Source: Bacillota bacterium (GTDB lineage: Bacteria; Bacillota; UBA4882; UBA8346). From it: 64,000 bases of DNA. The notes under the pieces were generated by a model. The model saw nothing but the letters and a program-made list of their open reading frames with translations. It was not told the origin of the DNA and made no database searches. Below are positions 1 through 9,800 of this stretch, in pieces. The stretch's first letter is position 1. Each line of letters opens with the position of its first letter. The DNA lies in the NCBI GenBank assembly GCA_023429995.1, contig JAEZCE010000031.1:62001-126000 (forward strand), given 5' to 3'. Both the position numbers and the translations under genes were made by a program.

Positions 1-128
1 GTGGAAGAGTAACCGCGAACTTTAAGTTCGAAGCCGTTGACCTCTAAAAGATTTTTAGCCTCGTAGGCAGCACGCACTTGTGCGTGGGGATACTCTCCCA
101 CCGAATCCGCTTCATTAAAAAGCTCCAT
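1..128 (-). CDS. Possible N-terminal part of a gene cut by the window edge
   Basis: On the minus strand an open frame starts at an ATG at 128 and stays open to the window edge (about 42 codons). The peptide begins MELFNEADSVGEYPHAQV and has a normal amino acid mix, but I do not recognise a family. There is no Shine-Dalgarno sequence before the ATG. The frame stays open upstream through the end of the neighbouring repeat at 142-258, so the original start may have been disrupted by that insertion. It could also be chance. Confidence 0.25.
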   Translation of the reverse strand, partial: MELFNEADSVGEYPHAQVRAAYEAKNLLEVNGFELKVRGYSS

Positions 129-141
129 TGGGGGAGAATTC

Positions 142-258
142 GGGGCTGTCCCAAAAGGAAATTTACGATAAAGAAATACAATATATTGAAACTCACTTGT
201 TCGATGAAGCTATATATTGTATTTCTTATTGATTTCGAATTGCTCTTTAGACAGCCTC
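142..258. repeat. MITE-like palindromic element, copy 1
   Basis: A 117-bp element bounded by GGGGCTGTC and GACAGCCTC. It contains an inner inverted repeat built on AAGAAATACAATATAT and its complement. A second copy lies at 44289-44406 with the same ends, inner palindrome and spacing. It has no coding capacity. The GGGCTGTC-type ends resemble those of several insertion sequences in Bacillota, so it is probably a non-autonomous element moved by a transposase encoded elsewhere. That last step is inference. Confidence 0.7.
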
Positions 259-339
259 GCGAGAGAGGTATAGACCTACAGTCAGCCTAGGTACTTGTTT
301 TGCCTTTTGCTCAAATTATTTATTTCAACTCATATAGCA

Positions 340-421
340 TTTTTTATGTGCCATTCATGATATGCCCCGTCCTGGGCACCAAAATGAAATTAAAAGCAGC
401 CGAAATGGGCTGCTTTTTTTA
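340..421 (+). repeat. Conserved hairpin plus terminator element, copy A
   Basis: This stretch matches 18557-18634 almost base for base over ATGTGCCATTCATGAT and the following TGCCCCGTCCTGGGCA hairpin. It ends in a GCAGCC/GGCTGC hairpin with a T-run. Neither copy lies directly behind a long plus-strand gene. It could be a small RNA with its own terminator or the tail of a mobile element. The function is unknown. Confidence 0.5.
392..420 (+). terminator. Intrinsic terminator of the repeated element
   Basis: AAAAGCAGCC pairs with GGCTGCTTTT around a short loop and is followed by a run of seven T on the plus strand. Because the flanks are A-rich and T-rich it could also work for the minus strand. 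Confidence 0.65.
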
Positions 422-627
422 TATTCAAAAATAATTTTAATTTGGGTACCCTGCGGCAGTGTTAATGAGCTTTCCCAGGGCGTTAGTCGCTCGCTTTCGA
501 AGACTTGAATATGAGTGAGTTCCGAATACCCGACCGGGATATCTTGGGACCCGCAATCTCCACTTAAGGAAAAAGATACGGATTATTTTTGTTGCTTCAC
601 ATTGGTGAAATTTCCTCATGTTTTATA
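422..627. other. Non-coding gap with no recognised feature
   Basis: Contains several short GC-rich inverted repeats (GGGTACCC near 446, CCCGACCGGG near 529) but no convincing gene. A 60-codon frame here has low-complexity basic content and no ribosome binding site. Confidence 0.4.
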
Positions 628-661
628 AACAAACCCTGCCGTAAAAAATCAGCTGGCATGG
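628..661 (-). terminator. Terminator of the patatin operon
   Basis: AAACCCTGCC pairs with GGCATGGTTT (one mismatch, about 14-nt loop) roughly 50 bp after the stop codon of the patatin-like gene. On the minus strand the second arm runs into a T-rich stretch. Confidence 0.5.
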
Positions 662-710
662 TTTGTTAAATTTTACATTATTTCAGGCGGTGCCTTTGAG
701 CGACAATGCG

Positions 711-2843
711 TTAATTGGCCAGATATTGTTTTAAGTTGGTTATATCTGTGGTGTCAACCTTCTGATCGATCTGTTCCTGAGCCTTTTTTGAAAGAGCCCA
801 CCCTAATGGGATTTCAATGGGTTCATAGTCTGTGGCCTTCAGGGAATAAGTGATAAATTCCCCTTGATATAACTCCACAAACTCTTTCAGCCTGAATAAA
901 GCGTTCTTGGTGTGGGAATCCCTCACCTGCAGTAATGTTTGAATCGGGGCGAACAATTGATAAAACATTGTTTTACCGGAAGTTTGAACATCATCCGTTT
1001 CCACCCCGTTTTTGATATAGAGGATAATCGGTTTGATCTTGGAGCGATATATGGACAATTCTTCCTGCCTGGCCGGCGAGTTTGATTTTTCCTGGTCTGA
1101 TAAAGACCTTTGTTTTTCATCCCATGTTTTTAAGGAAAGTAATATTTGATAAGCCGTATTGGCGCCGGTATTTTCAAAGTAGCCGCCGTCCACCAGTCCA
1201 ATAGTTTTGCCGTTGTTCTCACGGATAGTACCAGCCGGTCCCACATAAGGGAATCTGGCCGATAAAAGCGACGCCGTGCTAATGGAAACATCATTGGCAG
1301 TATTGTTAATGTCATCATAGAAATCCTTGAAGTTGGATTCCTGGCCGACCTGAGCCAATTCCAGCATCTGCACCGGGTTGCTGCCGGAGGAAAAATTCAA
1401 ATCAAGCGGGCTGATAATCACCGGATTTCCGTCTTCCACATGGGTGGTATTGATAAATAACGGTGGTACAGCCTTACCGGAATGATTCGCCCATAAGGAC
1501 AGGAATGGCGCTCCGAAAGTCTCGTCGTTCATTACCTTTTGCCAATGATATTCCCAGGTATTTTCAAAAACTTTGGCATGATCGAAGGAAGCAATCGGTA
1601 CCGGGCAGAGCAGCTGGACGACTTCTCTGGTTAACATACAGGCAATGACCGGAGAAAGATAATCCTTGCCGATGATTTGAGCCGTCTTGGTTTCCAATTC
1701 ATTTTTAGCGGGAGGCTGACCATGGACATTCCATTTTAATAAGCCGGCAAAGATGGTGGCCCCAAAACTCCCCCCGGAAACACTGCTGATACCAAAGAGA
1801 TCGTCCCGGAATTTCGGATATTCCGATTGAATTCGGGCCAGCAATTTGGCGCTCCAGTATGCAGCCCGGATTCCTCCGCCTTCCGATATTACAATGATCA
1901 GTGGTTTCCTTTGGTCGGTCTTCCCGGAAACAGCTTTTGGCACCGGTACCCGTTGGTTCCATTGCTGATAAAAATCGCTCAAATTAATCCTGGGGCGATG
2001 GGGAGTATCAGTAAAGCGAATATTTTTATTGCCGTTAAAAAGGCTAAATACAGCCATCACAATGAAAAGGACCAAAAAGAGCGGGAATCGCAGTTTAAGG
2101 CTAAAATAACGCACCCAATATAATATGGGCAGCCAAATGGCTAGACATATCAAAAGGGTCGTCACGCCGTCACCCAAAATAATAGTCAGTTGTATCGGGA
2201 AGATAATAAGCGCTATTAACAGAATTATAACGATGGTTGTGGAGCTATAAAGTATTTTTTGGGTCAAGCGCGGTAATTTCTCCATACTTACCAGTCCGTT
2301 TATTTCCTGTAATGCGGTATGAACATCCGGCAATGAATCCAATTGAAAGATTTTCCGCCGTAGATATACCAGCAAAAGAAAAACTATTGCCATACCTATC
2401 AATGTCAACCCAATGATCCGGATTGGATTTGGCTGATCTTTAATCTGGCATAGCGGAGCCTGTTTTAAAAAGGAAATGGCAATGATTAATAACGCAGCCA
2501 CGCCCAGAATACGCGGGGTATGTTTGATAATTTCAAATTCATAGTTTCGCAGATCCGGTACTTTGTGATATTCAATGTAACAAAAAACCCGGGCCCAATA
2601 CCAGATCATCAATGCCCATAACAAGCCGACAAGTCCGAATATTACAAACTGAATGGGGCTGGCGAAATTCCCTAAAGCCACGATGGCATCTTTGACTTGT
2701 CCGACATGAAAAAGGGTAAACCAGGAAAAACCGACCATAATGATGGATATTCTAGCCACTCCCAAGATCCGGAATACTCGTTTGATATTCTGCCACCATT
2801 CTCCTAATTTATTGCCGGCAGCGCCGGCGGGCATGGTTGTCAT
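711..2843 (-). CDS. Multi-membrane-span patatin-like phospholipase
   Basis: A 710-aa protein. Roughly residues 30-290 hold about seven or eight hydrophobic membrane segments. The rest is a patatin-type lipase domain: an oxyanion loop EGGGIRAAYW near residue 320, the nucleophile serine in SSVSGGS near 351, and the catalytic aspartate in VDGGYFENTG near 551, giving the Ser-Asp dyad of this family. Patatin enzymes hydrolyse acyl chains from membrane lipids. Here the lipase is tethered to a large membrane domain, which is unusual. The start follows AGGAGG with a 7-nt spacer. It is the last gene of the minus-strand operon that starts at 12099 and is followed by a hairpin terminator. The substrate is not predictable; an effector or lysis role is possible. 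Confidence 0.85.
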   Translation of the reverse strand: MTTMPAGAAGNKLGEWWQNIKRVFRILGVARISIIMVGFSWFTLFHVGQVKDAIVALGNFASPIQFVIFGLVGLLWALMIWYWARVFCYIEYHKVPDLRNYEFEIIKHTPRILGVAALLIIAISFLKQAPLCQIKDQPNPIRIIGLTLIGMAIVFLLLVYLRRKIFQLDSLPDVHTALQEINGLVSMEKLPRLTQKILYSSTTIVIILLIALIIFPIQLTIILGDGVTTLLICLAIWLPILYWVRYFSLKLRFPLFLVLFIVMAVFSLFNGNKNIRFTDTPHRPRINLSDFYQQWNQRVPVPKAVSGKTDQRKPLIIVISEGGGIRAAYWSAKLLARIQSEYPKFRDDLFGISSVSGGSFGATIFAGLLKWNVHGQPPAKNELETKTAQIIGKDYLSPVIACMLTREVVQLLCPVPIASFDHAKVFENTWEYHWQKVMNDETFGAPFLSLWANHSGKAVPPLFINTTHVEDGNPVIISPLDLNFSSGSNPVQMLELAQVGQESNFKDFYDDINNTANDVSISTASLLSARFPYVGPAGTIRENNGKTIGLVDGGYFENTGANTAYQILLSLKTWDEKQRSLSDQEKSNSPARQEELSIYRSKIKPIILYIKNGVETDDVQTSGKTMFYQLFAPIQTLLQVRDSHTKNALFRLKEFVELYQGEFITYSLKATDYEPIEIPLGWALSKKAQEQIDQKVDTTDITNLKQYLAN

Positions 2844-2904
2844 GGAAATACCTCCTAATCGGATAGGAATTATATTTAATACTAAATTGAACTTGTTTCC
2901 TTCA

Positions 2905-3228
2905 TTACAAACCCAAAACCTTATTAATCGCCTTCATCACCGCATCCAAGGCGGCATTAATCGCCTTTTCTGTCTCGACTTTGGCAACACCCTCTCCAGT
3001 GATTTCTACGGTCCGAACGGCATTAATCTCCGTATCAATGATTAAACGGGCAGTTTGGTCATCCATCTGGCCCAGCGCCCTCTCTGTCTCAACATCCGCC
3101 ATTTCCATCCCCAGTTGTTTGATGGTCCTTTCCACATAATCCATTGTATAGGGCAATTTATTACCAAGGCTTCGCTTGGCCGCATCCAGCGCCTGGTTGA
3201 TAATCTCATTCACATTCATCTTTTCCAA
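2905..3228 (-). CDS. Small hypothetical protein of the giant-protein operon
   Basis: About 107 aa, acidic, helical and soluble, with no cysteines, signal peptide or membrane segment. I do not recognise the family. Heptad-like spacing and the repeated IN/VETE pattern suggest a small helical bundle. The longest frame starts at a GTG at 3237 that abuts AAGGAG. The TTG at 3228 has a better 8-nt spacing, and an ATG follows at 3219, so the start is uncertain. It lies 61 bp before the patatin gene and downstream of the lipoprotein gene, evidently in the same transcript. Conserved linkage would be the main clue to its role. Confidence 0.6.
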   Translation of the reverse strand: MEKMNVNEIINQALDAAKRSLGNKLPYTMDYVERTIKQLGMEMADVETERALGQMDDQTARLIIDTEINAVRTVEITGEGVAKVETEKAINAALDAVMKAINKVLGL

Positions 3229-3328
3229 ACTCAACACTCCTTTTCCGGTCTCAGATTTACTTCCCGATGCAACATAATAAAAAGGATGAAAACAACCACG
3301 CCTCAGGTCTATTGCCTTTTCCTATTAT

Positions 3329-3838
3329 CTATTGCTTATTGCCCAATGCCTTTTTTTCCTGGGGTGACTTCTCTCCCCGTTTCAAGGCATCCTGCAGTTT
3401 GAGGATTGCCGTAAATTGAGTGTCAAAGGCCGCCTGTAATGGCTCAACCACGGCCTTTTCCAATCCCTTTGGTCCCTGCTTTTGATGGATTAACTTTAAA
3501 TTGGCGACATTCTTTTGGAGCAGACTAACCTGTTCCACCACCTCATCATGGTGGGCCAACGTTTGGGACCGTAAAACAATGCTGTTTAAAGCTCCTTCCA
3601 CTTCGTCGTAAAATGCGGCGTTATGGTTATAGTCACCCTCCGGTGTCCCGGATAGCCGTTCCATCTTGATAAGAAAGGTATCGATTTTCGTTTCAAAATT
3701 AGTTACAAACTGGTCCAACACTTCATCATAGGAGGAATTTAATTTTACGGAACAACCAGAAATAAAAACAGCAAAACAAAGTATTACTAACAAATGAACA
3801 CCTATAGATTTGGTTTTTTGCAATTGATGAGCGTTCAT
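3329..3838 (-). CDS. Small lipoprotein, function unknown
   Basis: A 169-aa protein with a basic N-terminus, a hydrophobic stretch (HLLVILCFAVFI) and a lipobox ISGC, so it is probably lipid-anchored after signal peptidase II cleavage. The mature part is predicted mostly helical, with coiled-coil character (HDEVVEQVSLLQKNVANL), and ends in a lysine-rich tail. The ATG at 3838 is preferred over a GTG at 3850 because GGAAGGTG sits 9 nt before it and the GTG lies inside that ribosome binding site. It lies 33 bp downstream of the 2218-codon gene in the same direction. I do not recognise a family. It is the only protein of the operon with a clear export signal. Confidence 0.7.
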   Translation of the reverse strand: MNAHQLQKTKSIGVHLLVILCFAVFISGCSVKLNSSYDEVLDQFVTNFETKIDTFLIKMERLSGTPEGDYNHNAAFYDEVEGALNSIVLRSQTLAHHDEVVEQVSLLQKNVANLKLIHQKQGPKGLEKAVVEPLQAAFDTQFTAILKLQDALKRGEKSPQEKKALGNKQ

Positions 3839-3871
3839 CCTAATTATCACCTTCCTATATTGATTTTTTAA

Positions 3872-6800
3872 TTAGATGCACCTACTATAGTGAAGGCCTG
3901 TAACTGCACCGGCACAAGCAAGATCGACAGCGCATATGGCCGCTATTTTTCCCTTAGTGATGCATGGATTTTCTACTACGCGCAGATCCTTAATTGTCAA
4001 AATACTGAGAAGATCAGGGATAGCACTACAGATATATTCCATTGTGGCTTTCACCTGTGAGGAGTCAGATAAGCATATACTGTAAATAATGACAACTCCT
4101 GCCATTGCTGCGTTTAGTGAGGTAAAGAAAATACTCTTTTTACCACTAAGGGGTCGTTCAGCAATTTCCATCTCATAATAAAATTTTCCCAATGTGAATA
4201 TTGATTTTGCTAATAAAATACCGGCGACCGGGGACCAATCGATTTTTGATTTATCTTTTTCATATAGACTAGAACCTAAGCGGCTAACTGAAACTATACA
4301 TCCGGCAAGTGATTGGTAAGCATTAAGATAACCCTCCCATAAATCAGGATTTCCGCCTTGAGTTCTTTTCAAAGCGAAATAATCCGAAGCTGCTTGGAAA
4401 ATGCCATAAAATGGTTCAGCAATACAGAAAAGGTAATCAAATCCCCTATACATGCCGTCATCTGAGTTCCCTGAGTTATTGAATAATACCGTATTTATTG
4501 TGGAGGAATTAAAAATATCGGCTGTTGCGACAGGCAAGTTGTTAAAGTCGTCTCCAAAATGATCTCCAGTAAGTAATCCATAGAAAACATTTAATGGAAT
4601 AGCGATAATTAAACAAAAGAGGTCTAAAAGCGTAAGACTACTCCCAGTTATAAATTTATATAAAGCACTAATAAACGGAATATATATATCAGCTGAAATA
4701 ATACTTGTAAATCCATCAATTATTTCTGTAAAAAGGTCGATAGCCGCATCGGCCATTTTTTCCGCTAAATCAATAAGCGCAACTATCAAATCGGTTACTA
4801 TCTTTTTAAGATCCGATAAAGACATACTTACAAGAGCGGAAGGATTCTGAACGATTGACCCTAAATTTTTAAAAATAATATCATAAGTAGTTTTCGGGTC
4901 AAATTGATCTAGGGGATTCCCACCTTCCGGCGAAGAACTGTTTTTTGGCATCGAAGCATAATCTGAATGTTCTTGTGTTTTCGAAGTAAGATATTTTCCT
5001 TGTACACTATTGCTATGTTTGCTACCCGAATCGGGAGGATATTGGGAGCTTATACCGGTCGCACTTTGGGTAGCAAGGCTATCCGGAATGGAACTGCCAT
5101 CGATACTTTTTTTGATAAGCTCAAAAAATCGGTTGAAGTCACCTTTTAATGAACTCTTGGCATATCCTCGATAGGCGTTAAGCCCATTAAGCAGGGAATG
5201 TTTGATAATATTATGGGTTTTCAGGATGGCGGCCCAGTCAAATAAGAAGATTAAAAACTTGATGATCTGCCAGATCAATAGTCCAAGTTGTTTAAAGAAT
5301 TCCCCTACGACCTCCGCCGCATCCTTAATCGTATGAATCACTTTATGAACGATTTCGTCGGCATAATGAATCGCGGCAGTAACTTTTTCTCCGATTTCAA
5401 TCACTAACTTTTGGGCGGCCCTGAGGGCAGCTGCGGCTGCTTCTTTCACGGCATTAAATGCTCTCTTAATCCAGCTAAATAGCCCTCCCAACAATATTTC
5501 CGTACCGATAGGATGAATCAGTCCCGGATTGCCCATCTCTCCCGTTAGTTCTTGCGTATTGGAAATATAACTAAAACGCAATCCGGACGGATCCGAGTTA
5601 TCGAAAACAAAGCCCAAGGCATTCCCGGACTGAGATTTGACCGACTGAGTAATTGCATCCGGATCGGAGGGGAGAACTCTCATGATATGATCCATTGTGA
5701 CCATGGTCTTTGCTTTATCGGAAGGCTCATCGATGGAAGGTTGGTACATCGGAATGTATATCCCGTTGCTATCATAATGAATCCCGAGTAATTTATTCTT
5801 ATTGCGTGTTCGTAAACGAGTACATGATGCTGGTTGTTGATTTACCGAGGACATCACGTGTCTGACACTCTGAGAAATCTCTCCGGCATGGCTTTTATAA
5901 TTATTATCAAGCATGGTGCTTTTCTCCGGTCCGCCTTGGCTGTCAGGCTTCCAGTTCGTCATTCTCGGTTGTGACATGTCATCAGCGCTAAGATTGGCAA
6001 GTTTGGTATGAGCATCCTGGTCGATGGATACGGTAACACATTCTCCAGTATGCATATACCCTGCATGAACGGACAGATCGGCAACCTTGATCTCTTTAGC
6101 CTCGACCACCACTATAAGTTCGCCATTATAGTCGGTTTTGAATGGATAAGAGTTCTGGGGACTAATTTGGTATTCGGTTCCGGACACCTCAATCGCGAGG
6201 TGCTCCAGGGCCGATATCTCCAGCGCTTCCCCGACTACGGGATCTCCGTCGGCAGTGCTGACCTTTAAAATCGTCCGGTAAGTATTACGGCTATTACTGG
6301 AGTCGATTGTGCCGCCGGGCGAGTATGAATAATCCTGCATTAATGAAGATTGGGCGGTCAAAACCGGCGGCGCGGGCCGGGTTAATTTTTGGTTGTCAAT
6401 AAGGACGTTGAGATGATAGCGTTCATTGGTTGTCATAAAGGAGGAACGTAAATCCAAGGACGGACCGTGATTGGGAAATGAAGTAGTAATCTGTAAAGAA
6501 GCTTTTCCATAGTTATCTGTGGTCACAGTAAAGCGATTTTTCGATAACGCCTCATGGTCCGGGGTCACATAGGCAAGAGTAGCGCTTTTCACTCCTGAAA
6601 TAATATCAATGGAGTCCGGTCCGGCATCTTTGGCATGTTTAATATACCAGAGTTCCAGGTCACAATTGCTTAATGCAGTATTATCAGCTTTGTATGCATA
6701 TATATCCAGCGAATAGGTTGTGCTGCCCGTGTCCGGTATGCTGCAAATGGAAGCTTTAGTGGTAAGATAAGGATAATTGGGCTCGTTAAATGGAAGATCG

Positions 6801-9800
6801 GTGATCCAATAGCAACCATTTTTATTATCCGAAAGAAGTTTGCCGTCGAATTTTCCGGGAGCGGTATCATTAATACCAAGAGTGGCAAAGTTCCAATAAC
6901 AAAGGAGACTGGGTTCATCACCGTGAAGTTTGATATGCATATGGTTGGATATTTCATCGACAGAGAGATAAGTATCCCATAAACGCACTTCCGCTATCAT
7001 CCCTCTATAATAAACAACCTTATCGGTCAAGACTCCGGTATCGCTGCCACCAATAAATACTTTCGTTCCGGTATCCAGGTTAACGGGTTCTGCTATAATA
7101 TCATTAGACTTTTCTATATCTTGAGGCGTACCATCCAGATAAATTTGCAGGCCCGAAACGGTGGAAAGCCTGGTTGCAATATGGTGCCATTTACCGTTAC
7201 ATGCCTTTGATAAGTCTGTTAAACCAGCAATTTTATTCCATTTCTGCGTTTGTTCATCTATATAAATCATGGTATAGCCTATTTTACCGTCACTATCTAC
7301 AAAGAGATGCAAGCCGAAATTGTTTTCTTTGCTGGGGAAGCAATAAAGAATATCTCCGCCTTTGGTTGTGTTTACCCAGGCTTCGACGGAGCATTCCGCT
7401 ACATTCATCAATTCAAGAATATTCGAGTTTTCAATGACCGCATAGTTCTGTTCCGTGACCTCATTACCATAAATATCGAGTCCCAATCTGAGGGCGTAAG
7501 TTTTACCGAAAGCAATGCTATGTAAAGCGCCGTCCAAATATTGACTGGCAGTTGCATTGGCGCATCCAAACAAAGCCGTTCCGTTATCAATAATCATGGG
7601 TGTACTGATCGGATTTTTTTCGTAGAACAATCCTAAAAGGTCACCGCTGCGGCCATCAATTGCGGCAACTGTACCGGATGGGCTATTTACAAAAACTTTT
7701 CGCCCATCGATGGTGGGAGGGTTAATTCCATTGATCATGTTTGACGCGCCCGGTTTTTCAGGCAAAGTTGTCATCCATCGCAAATCAAGGGTGGCAAAGG
7801 ACAAGCCATAGACCATACCCACTGAGGTTGTTACAACCAAGAGATTTTCGTCGGAGGAAGTTTCCAACCCGGTTATTTTCGAACCTTCTACAGATGTCGT
7901 TTTATATTTTGGCGCCGCAAGTTCAGGAAGAACAAAAACGGAAAGGGAACCCTGATATACACAGTACACATTCATGTTATCAATATGATAAACCGGAGAA
8001 TTAACCGGGATACTCTTCGGAGAGAGGACCCTGGCTGAAGCATCGATGATATGTAATGTAAAGGAGCCCTTGGTTTCGGTGGTGGCGAGAATCCAGTTTC
8101 CTTGAATCGTTAGATTATCCGGGCAGTCACCCAAATGCAGTTTATGAGAATCATCAATGGAGGCTAAAGTTTTATCCAATACCCATACATAACCGTCCGG
8201 CGATAGGGCAGTTATATACCGGTCCGAAATCGCCGGTGCCGGAACACGGTTACCCATCTCTTTCGTGATGATCCCCTTAAACTGATCAAGAATCCTTTTT
8301 TCACCCGTATCTCCATCGATTTCAATCAGCCCTTCTTGAAAATTTTCAGTCATAAGATAAACCTTATCAAGATAGGAAACGGGAGAAGAATATTTTCCCG
8401 TCAGGCTAATCCCCCATTTTCGAAGGCCGGTTGATTTGGCTACCCCATAAATTGCTTCTTCATCGGTAAAACAGATAGTCCCACCGGATAAAACCGCCGG
8501 GGGTGAGGATATTTTACTCTGACCCCGGCTTTGCCATTGCCCGGTATAAGGCCAACATAGAGATTCTTGTTCCAATTGGAAAGGAAACGCCGATATATCC
8601 ATTGCCAGCTCCGTGGGGCAAGAATTGGCCTTATGAAAAACCGCATCGACCTCCTGAAGGTAAACGGAATTTTTAAAAGAGGCATCCCCGGAAGTGGTCT
8701 TTGTTGAATCATGCTTCCAATCAAAATTCAAATGCCAATTTCCCACCAGATTCGGTAAAAGATCATTTAATTCCGCCCCCTTTCGGCTGATTACGGAGGC
8801 TGGTTCCAATGGTTTGTCCCAGATACGGACTTCCCGTAATAGGCCTTCAAAATAATGATCAATGGCAACAGAACCGTTAAAGTCCGAATAAAGCGCACCG
8901 ATAGCCAGGGAATTTTGCCCTCTGATGCTTAATCCTTGAGGTAGTGTATCCGGAGGATCGGCACAACGATAAGGTTTTCCATTTAAGAAGGATATATTGC
9001 CGTATTGTTCTTGTAGTGCATCATCTGCCCGTTTTCTTTGTTGTAACAGATTCACCGGGATGGAAATACCATCGAGATACATTACTACATTCATTCTTTG
9101 TCTAACTACGGCAAGGTGATGCCAAAATCCGTCCACTGCCCAAGTTTTTGTACTGACTGCGGCATCATTATCAATCTGATTTGAACCCATCACTGCAAAA
9201 CAGATACTGCCATCCTGATCCAATGACATCAGAAAGGTATTACGGGTCTCGGACTTACCGGAGAGGATACAACCGCCTATACTTGATCGAACCCAGGCTT
9301 CGATGGAAAATTCGTCAGAAGAAAAACCAAACAGGGAATTTGGGTCTGAATTTTGCCGGTATTTTGAACTTGCGTCTATCCAGGCGGAAACACCGTCGAA
9401 GTAAGCCGCATTTTGATCGCCATAAGGTACGGCATGAAGCAAGCCATCATCCGTGGGGATAAAAAGATGACCGTTACCCAGGACCGGTCTGGCTTTACTC
9501 ACATTGCCGGCGAGATTATATATGGCACTAGTGGTACCATCGCTTAAAGATAAAACATAAATATTCTCTTGTTGAGGAATATCGATATAAACTTCATTCC
9601 CGGCAATGGTGGGTTTTCCGCTGGCAGTTAATACAGAACGCCATATTACTTGTCCGGTAGCGGCTTTCAATGCATATACTTCTCCCCGGCTGTTAGAAGC
9701 CACTATGGTATCAAGAGAATCATTCAGGGCAGTAAGCCAAGTGATACTACCGGAAGCATTTTGGGAGGTGAATTCCCAGACTTTAGCACCGTTGATGGGA

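Noticed and set aside
437..619. A 60-codon minus-strand frame in the gap at the left edge
   Set aside because: Basic, low-complexity peptide with no ribosome binding site and no recognisable family.
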